From positions 64,139,879 to 64,203,878 of the forward strand of contig OY997595.1 of assembly GCA_963921825.1 (NCBI GenBank): a stretch of DNA of 64,000 nt. Reading direction: 5' to 3'. The notes below the pieces were generated by a model, which saw nothing but the letters and a program-made list of their open reading frames with translations, was not told the origin of the DNA and made no database searches. The DNA is from Erodium maritimum. Its lineage: Eukaryota; Streptophyta; Magnoliopsida; Geraniales; Geraniaceae. A program made the translations under genes and the position numbers. Of the stretch, positions 8,604 through 21,009 are shown in pieces; within the stretch, counting starts at the first letter, position 1, and each line of letters starts with the position of its first letter.

Positions 8604-10390
8604 GAGGAAAAATCAAATAGAAACCACTCCTTAACGTAAAAACTGTGTGAACCAATCCAAGCCAATCATTTTAAGAATGGATGGATGAGATGAAATTGAG
8701 TGGTTGACTTGTTGACTGCAAAAAAACAGCACTTTTTAGTAAGGGGTAAGAGCTTTTTAGTAAAACCATCATATATTTTTTTTTACCAATTCACTAATTT
8801 AATTTTTCCCGCTTCGTTTGAACTCCGATTGACTTCAAACTTGCGCCATTAGTTTTTTTTTTCAAGGGCTTTCTATCAAGATCAGTCATGAATATATTTT
8901 GAAGCACGAAAAAAAAATTATTTTCGGGGTTGATTTTTTTAAAAAAAGTTAAGTCTGGGTAATTTTTATCAACACTATACACTGGGTTTATCAACACTAT
9001 ACACTGGATTTATCACCTCATTTTCCAAAATCGAACATGATTTTTATCACATCATCACATGTTTTTTTATGAACACTAAGCACTAGTTTTATCAACACTA
9101 AACACTACGTTTATCATTAAATTACATGTGTTTTTATCATCCCATCACATGTTTTTTTATCAACACTAAACTCTAGGTTATCACCCTTATTTCGGGGCTG
9201 ATTTTAGAAAAAGTTAAGTCTGGGTAATTTTTATCAACATTATACACTGGGTTTATCAACACTATACACTGGATTTATCAACACTTTTATCACCTCATTT
9301 TCCAAATTCGAACATGATTTTTATTACATCATCACATGTTTTTTTATGAACACTAAGCACTAGTTTTATCAACACTAAACACTATGTTTATCATTAAATT
9401 ACATGTGTTTTTATCATCCCATCACATGTTTTTTTATCAACACTAAACTCTAGGTCATCACCCTTATTTCGGGGCTGATTTTTTTTTTTAAAAAAATTTA
9501 AGTCTGGGTAATTTTTATCAACACTATACACTGGGTTTATCAACCCTATAAACTGAGTTTATCAACACTGAACACTAGTTTTATCACCTCATTTTCCAAA
9601 ATCGAACATGATTTTTATCACATCACATGTTTTTTATGAACACTAAGAACTAGTTTTATCAACACCAAACACTATGTTTATCATTAAATTACATGTGTTT
9701 TTATCATCCCATCACATGTTTTTTATCAACACTAAACTCTAGGTTATCACCCTTATTTCGGGGCTGATTTTAAAAAGAAGTTAAGTCTGGGTAATTTTTA
9801 TCAACACTATACACTGAGTTTATCAACATTATACACTGGATTTATCAACACTGAACACTAGTTTTATCACCTCATTTTCCAAAATCGAACATGATTTTTA
9901 TCACATCATCACATGTTTTTATGAACACTAAGCACTAGTTTTATCAACACTAAACACTATTTAGCACTAGTTTGATACCCCGATATAAAAAAATTATTAG
10001 TGAAGATTTATCAACACTAAACATTGTTTTTATCACCCCAATATAAATTTTTATTTTCGTGCTTCAAAATATATTCATGACTGATCTTGATTTAAAGCCC
10101 TTGGAAAAAGAAAAATATTGGCGCAAGTTTGAAGCTAATTGGAGTTCAAACGAATCGGGAAATATTAAATTAGTGAATTGGTTAAGAAAAAATGAACACT
10201 TGTCCACATGACACCATGCTATTACAATTATGTCCTTGCTTGTGTGAGAAAGGATGAAAGTGGCGTGAGTTTTTGTGGAATTTGGGGTGATGATGTGGCA
10301 TTATGGTGAATGTTGGATCTAAGGATGTGTGGCTAGGATTGGTTCACACAGTTTTTAGGATAAAAGGAGTTTCTATTAGATTTCTCCTAT
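8604..10390. mobile_element. Mutator-like non-autonomous element with long inverted repeats
   Basis: The left end (8604-8665) and the reverse complement of the right end (about 10325-10390) share AATAGAAAC and AAAACTGTGTGAACCAATCC. The inner regions 8770-8930 and 10048-10190 are also inverted copies of each other. The 9-bp sequence ATTTAAGCA occurs immediately outside both ends (8595-8603 and 10391-10399), the target-duplication length of Mutator-like elements. No transposase frame is present; the interior is mainly a tandem array. The copia element sits exactly at the left duplication, so it landed on the border of this older insertion. Confidence 0.7.
8926..9995. repeat. Tandem array, unit about 270-290 bp, nearly four copies
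   Basis: Units begin with TTCGGGG(C/T)TGATTTT at about 8924, 9195, 9470 and 9759. They contain repeated short phrases TTATCAACACTA(A/T)ACACT and TTTTTATCA. A shorter inner periodicity of about 20-30 bases is also visible. No coding potential. Confidence 0.8.
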
Positions 10391-10399
10391 ATTTAAGCA

Positions 10400-10782
10400 T
10401 AACAAAACAACTTCACGACAAAACAAATGAGTAATTGTTTTAACGACAAAATAATCGTTTTATCATCGCGATAACCATAAAGGTATAAGGGATGTGGAAC
10501 TCAATGAACAGAACAAAAATCGAGGCCGGTTCTCATTAAAAAAATGAAAAAAAATTCAATCTACAACACCTCTCTACGTATAAAAATACATGCATCTGCA
10601 ACACATGACCAATATCCACACAACCTCGAACAACACATGACACATTATTTACATCATCTACTTTTTCTTGCCTTCTGCTAGACATTGATTCAATGCCACA
10701 ATAAGATTTTGACCCAATGCTGAGTTACTACTATGGTACAAGGGGCTCCAAAATTGGCTTCTCTAGAGAACTTTGTACTTAC
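10400..10782. other. Intergenic, downstream of ABCG gene
   Basis: AT-rich sequence between the Mutator-like element and the ABCG 3' end. It presumably contains the ABCG 3' UTR near the gene; nothing else is recognised. Confidence 0.4.
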
Positions 10783-10838
10783 TACGTATGGTTACTTTTT
10801 CTGGAAGGTTTACGTATGGTTACTTTTTCTGGAAGGTT
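10783..10838. repeat. Perfect 28-bp tandem duplication across the ABCG stop codon
   Basis: 10783-10810 and 10811-10838 are identical. The second copy encodes the last residues (LTFQKK) and stop of the transporter; the first copy falls in its 3' UTR. The protein is unaffected. Confidence 0.9.
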
Positions 10839-13800
10839 AACAAGCAAAAGTAAGCGACGCATCGACTACCTATACCGAACAAAATGAGGTTCACTAAACA
10901 CATGTTTCTATCGTGGAGATCGTAACCGTACACTTTCAATGATTGGCATCGAGTTATCAACCATACTCCATCGTACCTGCACGATATAAAGCAAGACGAA
11001 TCAGAACAAAAGAATGATGTGTTTTTGTCTGATTTTGGACTATGGTTCGAAAACATATGAACAACGAGGACACAACTGAGCTATTTTTGTGATATCAGAG
11101 TCTGAAATGTGTATCGAGTGACTACTAAATCCACGTTCCTCAGATATTACGTCCGTGTCTTGCACGTGGAATAAAAATTAGGTTAATTAATCTTAGTGAC
11201 ACCTATATTGTAACGTTTTGCACTTGGCTACACTGAAATTCCAGTTTCACAAAAATTCCCTTCAACCATTCTAAAAAAGACTCCATAACAACTCAAAACA
11301 ATTCGATTAGGTAAAAAAGATGTGGAATAGATGTAAAAAGGCTTTTTTTAGGTGAAAATATTTAAAAAGTGCGAAAAAAAACATCTTTTAATAAAATAGG
11401 GTTAAGAGCATTTTTGTCATTTTCCGACATACTTGAGTTTAGTCGGGAATTGTTTTTGTAAACTTAGGTGTAGTTACATATAATCGACCCAAAAATATAT
11501 GAATGAAGAGGACACACAAACATATCATATAACGTGGGACGTTTCAACTCTCTTACATACGGATATCACACATGGATCAAGAATTTATGAACGAGAATAA
11601 GCACAAACAAATCTAACCACAATTCATGTTAAAGACCGATACAACAACAAAAAAAGAAGTCAAATTGAATCAGCCCTTAGATCAATATTTGAAGGAAGAA
11701 CAAACTTGGAAAGCAAACCTGTGTGCATTTCCAATGACAAAAGCTTCCATGGCCCATTTGGTGTAGCAAAACTTCCCAAACCTCTTCACAACCATACTGT
11801 CCTTGTCTTGATTTGCAACCAGAGTCAGAACAACAGGAACAATCACAGACCACTGCAAGGGAAAGAAATAGAAAGCAAGCTCAGTAGTTTTAAGTTTGGA
11901 ACACAGACACACTAAAGAACATGGAAGATTGTGAATCTCACCAACTGGGCAGAACCAGGTTCAAGAAAGATGGCAAATACATAAGCCATTCCGGTTACAC
12001 AGTACACAAGGCAGAGCAAAACAGTGTAGTTGTCTAAAAATGATGATCTGGGACCGTTGAAGAAGTAGAACAGGGATAGGTAAACCAGTGGCTTAATCAA
12101 GGTATTGAAATGGTCAAGTGTGTTTTTGGACAAGAAATATGCCAGGCTGCTCATTCCAGATGCACTCTCTCTCCAGTAGTGTAGCTTGTCCTGCGTAAAT
12201 GATCTCAATGCCGCGATCTTGCACAGTAGAGCTGTAAGAGAAATGAGAAATGAAACATGGCCTCCAGATAAAAACACACTGCTAAATCTCAAGTAACTTG
12301 TGATTTCAGACCATATAACTTAGTTTTGAACAAGAACGAAACCTCGTTCCTGCATATTGTTTGTGGCAAAAACAAGCATTTCAAGTTCAGATTTTCTACT
12401 TGCCATAGCAAGAAAGATAGAGCTTTTCAACTTACAGACAGCAATTACAGTGAAACTATAGCCACGGGCACCGAAATGTTCATCATCCACTTTAGCAAGA
12501 TAACCCAAGCATCCTCCAGCAAGTAAGAGGATCATATAATCAGCTACTTGTAACCTAGCATCTCGTAGTCGCTGTTTGACAAGCCTGGAAGGGAATTGAT
12601 TGTAAATTTTAAAAACAAACATGAAGCATTCGAAAAGAATAATCAACTCTAACCACTGAAATTATGAGATATAAATCTGGTTTTAAAAAGCAGATATATT
12701 TGTCCAAACCAGGTGAGATACAAAAAAATTATACAAATTGTTCATTTACTTCTCTAGGCAGCATGGTAGACAAAACGGAAAGAGATCAATGGTTTCCAAA
12801 TTGACAAACAGAATAACCATAAAATTGCATCATCAAAAGATGTGCACATGTTTTTTTAGCATGATTTGAAAGCATATAACCAAGCCACTGAAGACTATAA
12901 GGATTTAGCAAGGGTGTTGAGTTCAAGGAAAGATATAAACCATAAGGGACATAGTAGTTTATTTCCCTTTTGACAATACTTCAAGAAAATATAAAGAAAG
13001 GGTTAAATCATATTTAATATGATATCTCCGTACCTCCCAAGGAAGTATCTGTATTGTATCAGCACACCAGGAGTAACCCGGTTGGACAAGTCCTTGGAAT
13101 TTGAAAACCTGTTCTCCATGTGGTCTTTCTTTATCTCAACATTTAGCTTCATGTCCGTCCACAATTCCCCAGCAAGAGATTGTTGTTTAGAATATGATGG
13201 TTTAGTTGGCTTTGAACTACCAATTCCATCTACATAATGTAGCATATCTGGTGGTATAGTGTACCCATTATGGAGCATCCATCTGACAGGAAGTTGTTCA
13301 ACAGTGACTTCTGAGGTCAGTTTCACCATGCCCTCAAGGACGTCGATGAAGTGGTCTGGAGGATTAACTCGATCTGGTACGTTAATCCCAAGTCCAGCGA
13401 AGTACTCTTCAACTTTTTTGGCTGATCCCTGATAAGCAATCAGCCCACCTTTGGCTAGTAGTACCAGATCATCAAACATCTGGAACAAGGAGTAGCTGCA
13501 TCAGAAGAAATCAGTTATTACTTTTGACCAGGAATTACTACATATCTATACTATTGACAGATGTGTAGTATCTTCAGCTTGTTTGAATCATTATATAACG
13601 ACAAGCTAAGTAACATAGTAAATTATGGGGTAAGTGCATATCATCATCTTCCTTCTCTCAGCACTCATATGGTTCTATCCATTAAATTTCTATATACCAT
13701 ACGAATATTATACTCTGGAGGTCATGTTTACAAGAAACCAGAAGGAAGATATGGTTGTATTTTCCAATGCATACCTGGGTTGATGAAGTACCATGCAGAT

Positions 13801-16800
13801 ATTTACCCCTTCAAGGGCTTCACGACGAAGTGCTCTTAGAAGTAACATGGAAGAAGAACTGTCCAAGCCAGAAGTGGGTTCATCTAAGATCAACAGTGAA
13901 GGTTCCATGACCATTTCTAACCCAACATTTACACGTTTCTTCTGCCCTCCCGAGATGCCTCGCTTCTCCACTGTCCCAACGATAGAATCTCTAATTGCCT
14001 GTAGTCCCAAGCAGTCAATAACCCGTTCAATAATCAGGACCTTATCAGCTCTTGGCACATTAGCAGGTAGTCTGCAGTGGTAATGAATTTAAAACATAAC
14101 TAAAACAGCAATCAAAACAAAATAACTGATAACATATTAGAAGCTATATGAGGAACAATCATATGGTCCTCACATGATCTTTAATAACCAATCCAGTTGA
14201 TGATTAAATTGAACTCTACATACAAATCTCAGGAATGCTCATAACAGAAAAAGGAAATCAGCTTGCATAAAACTTAAATGGCACCTACCTGCACCTTGCA
14301 CTGAACAGGAGATTCTCCTCCACTGTCAAGTTTCCATGAACAATATCATCCTGTGGAACAAAACCGATAATTCTCTTATATGCGTGGATGGGTTCATCTT
14401 TCCCATTGATGAGAATCAAACCAGACCTAGTGCATCCAGTTGTTTTCCCCATTAAAGCAGAAAGAAATGTTGTCTTTCCAGCTCCTGATGGACCCATGAC
14501 TGCACACACTCGAGCTGGCATAAATTTTCCAGTTACAGATCTCAACAGATGTTTGTGCTTCTGTTTCAATGTGAGTGTTAGATCTTTAAAAGCAACCTCA
14601 ATCACGGGCCTGCTCCTGAGATCACCATCAGTTGCCCTTGAAATTACGCCGGAGAAGGTCAGGGTCTTGTTCAGTTCTTGCATTGCTTTCTCCTTCTCAA
14701 TTTGATCATATGCATACTGAAATACTTGGCTGTGTGTATATAATTCTTTACTTTTTGGCAGGTTTTTCTTCGAATTCTTATCGCCACTCTCCAGATTAAG
14801 GCCACTTTCTGGATCATGATCCATGGAATGCATCATTCTTGAGAGGTTGCCCGAGTCTTTTTTCTTATGTTTAGAAGCTCCTCCAGGTGAACTTGAAGAC
14901 TTTTTGGGAGAATATGCTCGAGATAGCTGCTGTTGCAACCCCAATGATCGCTTCCTGGCAAGGTCTTTTGCTGATTTCCACTTTTCACGTGCAAGGACAG
15001 TTTCTCGAGCATATCTTGCTGCTCGCTCCCTGGATTTAGCTTGTCTTCTTTCTCGAGTAGAGAGACATTGATCGGAGCAATTATATATCAGAATCAGCAG
15101 AACAGTCAATGCAACCTACATAGGAAGGAGAGGTTTTCAAATTCGGTTGGATGAAGCTGTAAGAAAATAAATGTCCAGCAAGAACTCAAAAGAATGTGAG
15201 CTCTGTTCACACATAATGAGATACTGAATGAACATTACCCGTATTGCATAGTCAATTCCACAGAATGATTATTTTCACAGGATAAGAACATTTGAAGAGA
15301 CATAAATGGACGAGGAATTATTTGTACATGAATAAACCACAAAAAAGGATCACAAAGAGACATTTTGCAAAAATAAGAATTTTAAACGAAACATTTAACA
15401 AACAACAGCGCACAAGCATTTCAAAAGTACCCTTTGCAGAGCCTATTAAAGTGTACCAAAAATATATCTTGAGAGCAAGTCAAATGCCAGAAATCCAGAG
15501 TAAGCATAGCTTACACGTCATTGAACTCCCCAAAGATCAATGGTTTGCTGTTTTTATTTTATTTCATTATAATTAGTGTTTAAGACTAAAATCAGCAACT
15601 TACAATGGCCATGAACCCATAAATATGCAGCTTTTGGTTTGCAGTGTTTGCCGGACAATGTGCAAGTTCGGAGCACTCTGCAAAATGGTCAAAAAAAATT
15701 CTTTCATCATGTATCCATATCATGTGAACTAAAGAAGCGGAAAAAAAAGAGTTAATCAGGGGGATGCAATATAGCGGGAAGAGATAAATAACGAAAAATC
15801 TACAAGACATGACCAAATATACTCCCTCCACAGAAGATAACATGAAGGGTACAGCAGAGCCATGGTTTTGTAATATATACTTCAGACTATGGACACTTAT
15901 ATGCGGCTCCAAAAAAGAGCATACAATTCATAAATGCATATGTTTTTATTTGACCAAGCTACTGTGTCTGATGCCACATTGTGTGAGCTTTGAAATCTTA
16001 CTGTTTACTTCACAGTTCACAGGTTATACAGTGCATTTATGGATCATATGATTCATATATATGACACCATAGACTTCAAAGATATACAGAACTACAGATA
16101 CTAATAAAGTTATCATATATTTTGGATTTTACCAACCACACTTTTAGCTGAGACTCACAAAGTAACTACAAACTTACTTATCTCAGCTGTGGAACCCATC
16201 ATGCAGTAATGTCTGGAAATATACAAAAAAAAAATGATATTAGTATAAGCAAATGTTGAGCCCCACATGATTTTGCTACATAATCTAGTCATGCATACAC
16301 CAAAATGGTTTTAAGAAACTTGCACACAATAGTTCATATCCAAATGACATCAACAAAAAAAAGAGTGCTATGAGTTTTGAGGCAAAACTAATACCCACTA
16401 CTGCAAGATGTTTTTCGTGTGGTAGTTGGGCAGTATGATCCTGGTGAACAGAAAATGCGGTCACTGGTTGAAGCATCATTCCAAATGTCCGCACCTCCAC
16501 AAGTATGTTTTTTATTCCCAGGAGGTACTTGGTAAGTATATCTGAAATTTTTAATCTACCAAAATAAATATTTACATGTTTATGAACCAATGAGAACATA
16601 ATGCACAGACAAAAATTGAAACACCAGGATTTGAACTCACGGATCACACATTCCTGTGGTCTTATTGAGTGTTGCGCGTGGGCAGTAAGAACCAAGAGGG
16701 CAAGCTTTATACAAAATAATAAAGGTATTAGGAGCTGTTGCATTAATAGTTCAGCAGAACTTTCAGAGTTTTAATCAAAAAGAATTTGTAAGTGTAGCAA

Positions 16801-18431
16801 CTGAAAAAGATTGGCATGATAGAAGTATATTAACTAATATTTTACATTGTCTGCTGTGCTTAATAACCAAAGATATAATAATTGAGCATGTTCGTATTGA
16901 TAGCTTTCCAATCAAATTTTAAATCAAGCAATAAAAATTAACCAATTGCAAGAATGTTTATATCCTTCAATCAGGAAATAATATAATTGGTCTACTATAA
17001 ACACAGAGTCAACTGGTGTTTCATGAACAGTGTTTCTCGGTGAGGACACAAGTTATGGACACAACAAAGAAAACTTCATTGCCAAATTTATGCTGCAATG
17101 GACCCTCTGTATTATCATGGTTTTGTGAGTATTACATCCTGGGTTGCAGTCCCTCCTTTCCTTCATTGATGCACACAACACAGAGCCCTACTTTTTCTAA
17201 ATTGTGTGATTTGTTACTAAATCATTATAAAGGAATGGCAATAGATGTATTGTTTTCTACCATTCTTCTGTCCTAATCAAGCACTCAGACTAATATACTG
17301 ACTCCTGCATAGAATATCAGTTTGATGGCCTTGGACTCCGTGACTTCAAACAACTTTTCATTTTCAACTCACAGAAGATCCTATAAGTTTATAAGAACAC
17401 ATTTAAGTCTATTTTTATTTTCATTAACACCCAAGTTTCTATCCGCCACTAAATTCCTCGTCCTCATTAGAGCTGTGATGAGAATCATATTTCTTTAGTA
17501 TTTCCATAACCTACTATTGTAAAGATTTAAATAATGAACTTACCAACATAACAAACCACATTTCATGATAAAAGAAGAACAGTGTATGGACTTGAAATTT
17601 GCAGAGGAAACAACCTCAATATGTATGCTAAGATGGCGAAAGAGTAAGAGATAGATAATATTATCCTAACAAGATTTATTGGGCTGTTATTGTACACTTA
17701 CGTATCATGCAAGTAATACCAGCAGGACAAAAGAACCCTTCACAACAAGGTTGACATCCACTAGTTCTCAAAGGCAACGACTTCATTATCTTGTCATCAA
17801 TGTTCTGGTTATTCTCGTCATCATTAAGAGTGCAGCCCCATCCCGGTTCACATCCGTTAACCCAAGAGGACAAATTGCAGTTGTTGTTAGGTTTCAAGTA
17901 ACCGGATTGTGTATCCTCATCTGAAAAGAATGCTTCAAAGAAGTATTTTATTTCTGTTGCTGTGCATATTCGCTTTCGTATATCTCCTGTTAATCAAATA
18001 CATCCATAGTCAGACTCTAGATAGGTGCCATTCAAAGTAAACCAGCTCAAAGCTCACCTTTTGTTGTCTTAGCACATTTAGACAGGAAATCCAATTCTTC
18101 AAATCTGAACGCCTGATTCCAATCACTTTCCCTGAAATCAAATTCATTTTCCGGGTGAGGAAAAACAATACAATGTGCATGATAAACAGATATAATGTTT
18201 CAAAAATCAAGTCACTTACACATCTCTTACACAGTAAGACAGGCTTTTCTGAACATCTGGGATGAGTAATCTAGAGATCTTCCTTAGGTGCTCGTTGACC
18301 ACATTCGGGCTCACGGGTTCATCTCCTTTGGCGCACAATGCCAAAGGCAATAAACTCAAAGAGAAAGCAGCAATGAACAAGAAAACAAGGGGATCCCAAT
18401 GGGCATCAATGCTTGGTCCCCGCATTTCCAT
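10820..18431 (-). CDS. ABCG28-like: ABC transporter G family, ABCG24/ABCG28-like, 14 exons
   Basis: Exons on the minus strand: 18431-18220, 18131-18058, 17986-17702, 16704-16641, 16541-16395, 16212-16178, 15677-15604, 15115-14289, 14071-13775, 13495-13034, 12584-12436, 12231-11942, 11852-11719, 10976-10820. All introns are GT-AG, phases close, and the product is 1068 residues. Order: signal peptide (about 12-38), cysteine-rich extracellular region, first membrane segment near 290-312, basic linker, one ATPase domain, then an ABC2 membrane domain. Walker [10 protein letters not shown] lies near 510, signature ISGGQKKRV near 605, and Walker B LLILDEP follows it. Length and layout fit the large half-transporters related to Arabidopsis ABCG24/28 (about 1100 residues). 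ABCG28 acts in pollen tubes; the substrate of this protein cannot be read from sequence. All ATPase motifs are intact. The start ATG precedes a good signal sequence. Confidence 0.92.
11190..11475. mobile_element. Possible MITE in ABCG intron 13
   Basis: The ends share a loosely inverted ACACCTA(A/T)(A/G)TT block. The interior (GTGGAATAGATGTAAAAAGGC) recurs in similar form at about 32085-32110. No clean target duplication was found. Confidence 0.3.
16705..17701 (-). other. ABCG intron 3 (about 1 kb), no feature recognised
   Basis: AT-rich intron with no coding sense and no repeat that I could place. Confidence 0.5.
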
Positions 18432-19484
18432 CGCCTGATACAGAAGCTACCCAAACCAGAGACCCTAGCAAGACCATCCAAGAACAAACCATGCATAAAC
18501 AAGGCTTAAATTGTGAAAACAAGAGCTGCCCAATAGCCCAATGAATCCAAATCAACCACAAGGCGCGGTGTTGCTGGTTGTATACAACTTCCAGGAACCC
18601 AATCCTCTCGGTTACAGCGACGTAGAACGCTTCACAGAGATGATGAGTTCATTGAGGACTTTCGTCGAACAGTTGGTGGGCGTGAGCAAGCTGAGGGGAA
18701 CAAGGACATCAGAGAAGAAGAACAACAACAATGGAGGTTTGTGAGGTAGGAGAGATTGATACAACATGGGAAGTAAGGTGAAGAGAATGTTGGGTCAAAT
18801 TTCGTCTGTGGATTTCTGGGGTGTGAAGAGTTCCTAAATTTGGAAAGCTGAAGAAATGGAGATAGAGCCAGTTTCGGTGGTGCCGCTAAATTGAGGGACT
18901 ATTGCCCAATGCAAAAAAGAAAATCTAAATCTAATTCCATTTTATTCGAATTTAATTATAAAAATCTAACGGTCAAATAACTGAAAAAAAATACACGAGT
19001 CTCAACTAGGTTGACTAGTACATTGACTTAACTCTGTATATACACCGGCCGGTTGATCAACATCAGCAAGTTTTTTTTATCATTGGACCGGCTTTTTCGG
19101 TTTTTAGGCTTAGACGTCAATCTCGACACCTGAGTTTTTTTGTATCGATTTTCTTCGATAAATCGTTAACGTAGCCAGACAAGTTAAGGGATAATTGTAA
19201 TAGCGAAAATATGGTGATGAGAACAGACAGGGATGATTGATGGCGTGGATGGATATTGATGATGATTATCATGGGTAAGGTGTTGAAGTTGAACTCACAT
19301 CACAAAAATATAAGAACAAATAGCTATATATAAAAGTTAGTGTCATGACACCAATTCTTGGTCATACCTGATTAAGAAGGTTAACGAATTTCTTTTATGA
19401 GAGATAAATACAAAAAAAACCTTATTCTAAACTAGTCTATCCTTATCTACATCTATTCCCAAATAGTGTAGAATTAATATAATT
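18432..19484 (-). other. ABCG upstream region
   Basis: AT-rich sequence upstream of the ABCG start. The 5' UTR probably lies within the first few hundred bases. A pyrimidine/purine-mixed 67-codon frame at 18541-18744 is not supported as a gene. No promoter element could be fixed. Confidence 0.4.
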
Positions 19485-19545
19485 AACATGTTATAATTTA
19501 TTCATCACTTGTTAAAAAAGTTTCCCACTCAACCTCCCTGAGGTT

Positions 19546-19941
19546 ATGTCTTACCCTACTCGGGTCGTCGTCGCCGCCGCTGTCGCCACTGTCCCAGTCG
19601 CTCCTGCTCAATCCGCACCGGTCATCGACATCTACTCCCGTCGTCGATCATCTGCTCTCCCAAGGACCATCGCTCCCTGGCTGCAGACCCCTAGTCCGAT
19701 CTCTTTTCTAGGTCGGGAATCGCTCTCACCGATTTCTCAATCGCCTTGGTCGCCCCAGCCGCCCCTGAAGTCAGCGTCTCCCGGATCCTCACTGGACCCC
19801 GAGGGCTCATCGCCGACTTTTTCCAGTGATCCCCGAATCCGCTCTGTTTCCCGACGGCTCGCCGAGACAAATCCTTCAATTTCGTCACAGCGCCATAGCC
19901 TCGTCTCCTGCCGCGAGCTCCCAAGTGTCTGTGTCATTTGA
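19546..19941 (+). pseudogene. LINE 5' open frame, proline/serine-rich
   Basis: 131 codons rich in Pro, Ser and Arg upstream of the endonuclease. It shows none of the usual ORF1 motifs (RNA-binding fold or CCHC knuckle). It may be 5' UTR read by chance or what remains of ORF1. Confidence 0.35.
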
Positions 19942-20036
19942 GGGAATTTGGCGGACATACCAGGCCGACAATCACCTCCCACCGCCTGGGCGCCGACAGG
20001 TATTTTTCCCGATCCTAGGGTTCTACTTTTGTTATT

Positions 20037-20829
20037 ATGCCTATCTTGCTGGCTTGGAACTGTCGAGGTCTAGGTACGGACCATAACCGGCGCCAATTGA
20101 AAGACCTGGTGTCCCGGCACAAACCCGACATCATTTTCCTAACAGAGACCCGTCACGTGGAATCTCGGAATTCTCGATCACGACTTGCTATCCTGCGTAG
20201 AACGCTTGGTTTCCATGGAGGCACGGGCATTCCGGGATTTGTACCGCAGGCCATTCCGGGAGCCGGACCTCCGACTAATAAAGGAGGGGTGATGATGTTG
20301 TGGTCTGAACAATGCAAGGTTACGGTACTGTCGATTCAACAATCACATATCGACACGTCCGTACAGCTAGGTCAGGAAGCACCCATCCGGTTCACGGTTA
20401 TCTATGGGGAACTGATATGGGAGCGTCGGCACTTGACATAGGCAAATCTGAGACACCTGGCCACAATCCCGGCACCGGCTGATTGGATCCTAATGGGGGA
20501 CTTCAACGGAATCTTGCGTCCATTAGAAAAGCGGGGTGGGGGGATTTATCCACTACCCCCTTATGCAAGGATTCCAGCAGGCCGTATCGGACATTGGAGT
20601 GGAAGATGTACCACTGCAAGGGTACCAGTTCACGTGGGCACGGGGTCAGGATGCTAAGTCGCTAGTAGAAAGTCAGCTGGACAGAGCCTTTATCTCCCCG
20701 CAGGCTCGAGCCTGTTTCAGGGATGTGGAGTTACAGAACTTGGGCATATCGACTTCGGACAACAAACCCATCCTTCTCCAAATCCAGAAGGAACCGGTGG
20801 AACGTCGGCCTCGTCAATTTCGATTTTAG
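20037..20829 (+). pseudogene. LINE endonuclease domain (broken)
   Basis: Begins LLAWNCRGLG, followed by a TETRH segment where the catalytic Glu is expected and by WILMGDFNG carrying the DFN motif. After a frameshift near 20530 it continues with YQFTWARG, LDRAFISPQ and STSDNKPILL, the latter corresponding to the SDH-like end with Asn in place of His. A stop near 20440 and the frameshift break it. Confidence 0.82.
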
Positions 20830-21009
20830 AACATGTGGATTGATCATTCGGAGTGTGGCCCACTGATTTAGACAGAGTGGGGTCAGCCGGGGAATCGCCA
20901 TATCAAGTATCACATTAAGGACATCGGAACTTCCCTGGATGAGTGGGGCCAGACGATCTTCCGGGATAACATTAACCAGATCCGAAGGTTACAGCGGAGG
21001 CTTGCTGAG

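Noticed and set aside
8926..9995. CRISPR-like array
   Set aside because: The unit is about 280 bp with no alternating repeat and unique spacer; the window is plant nuclear DNA.
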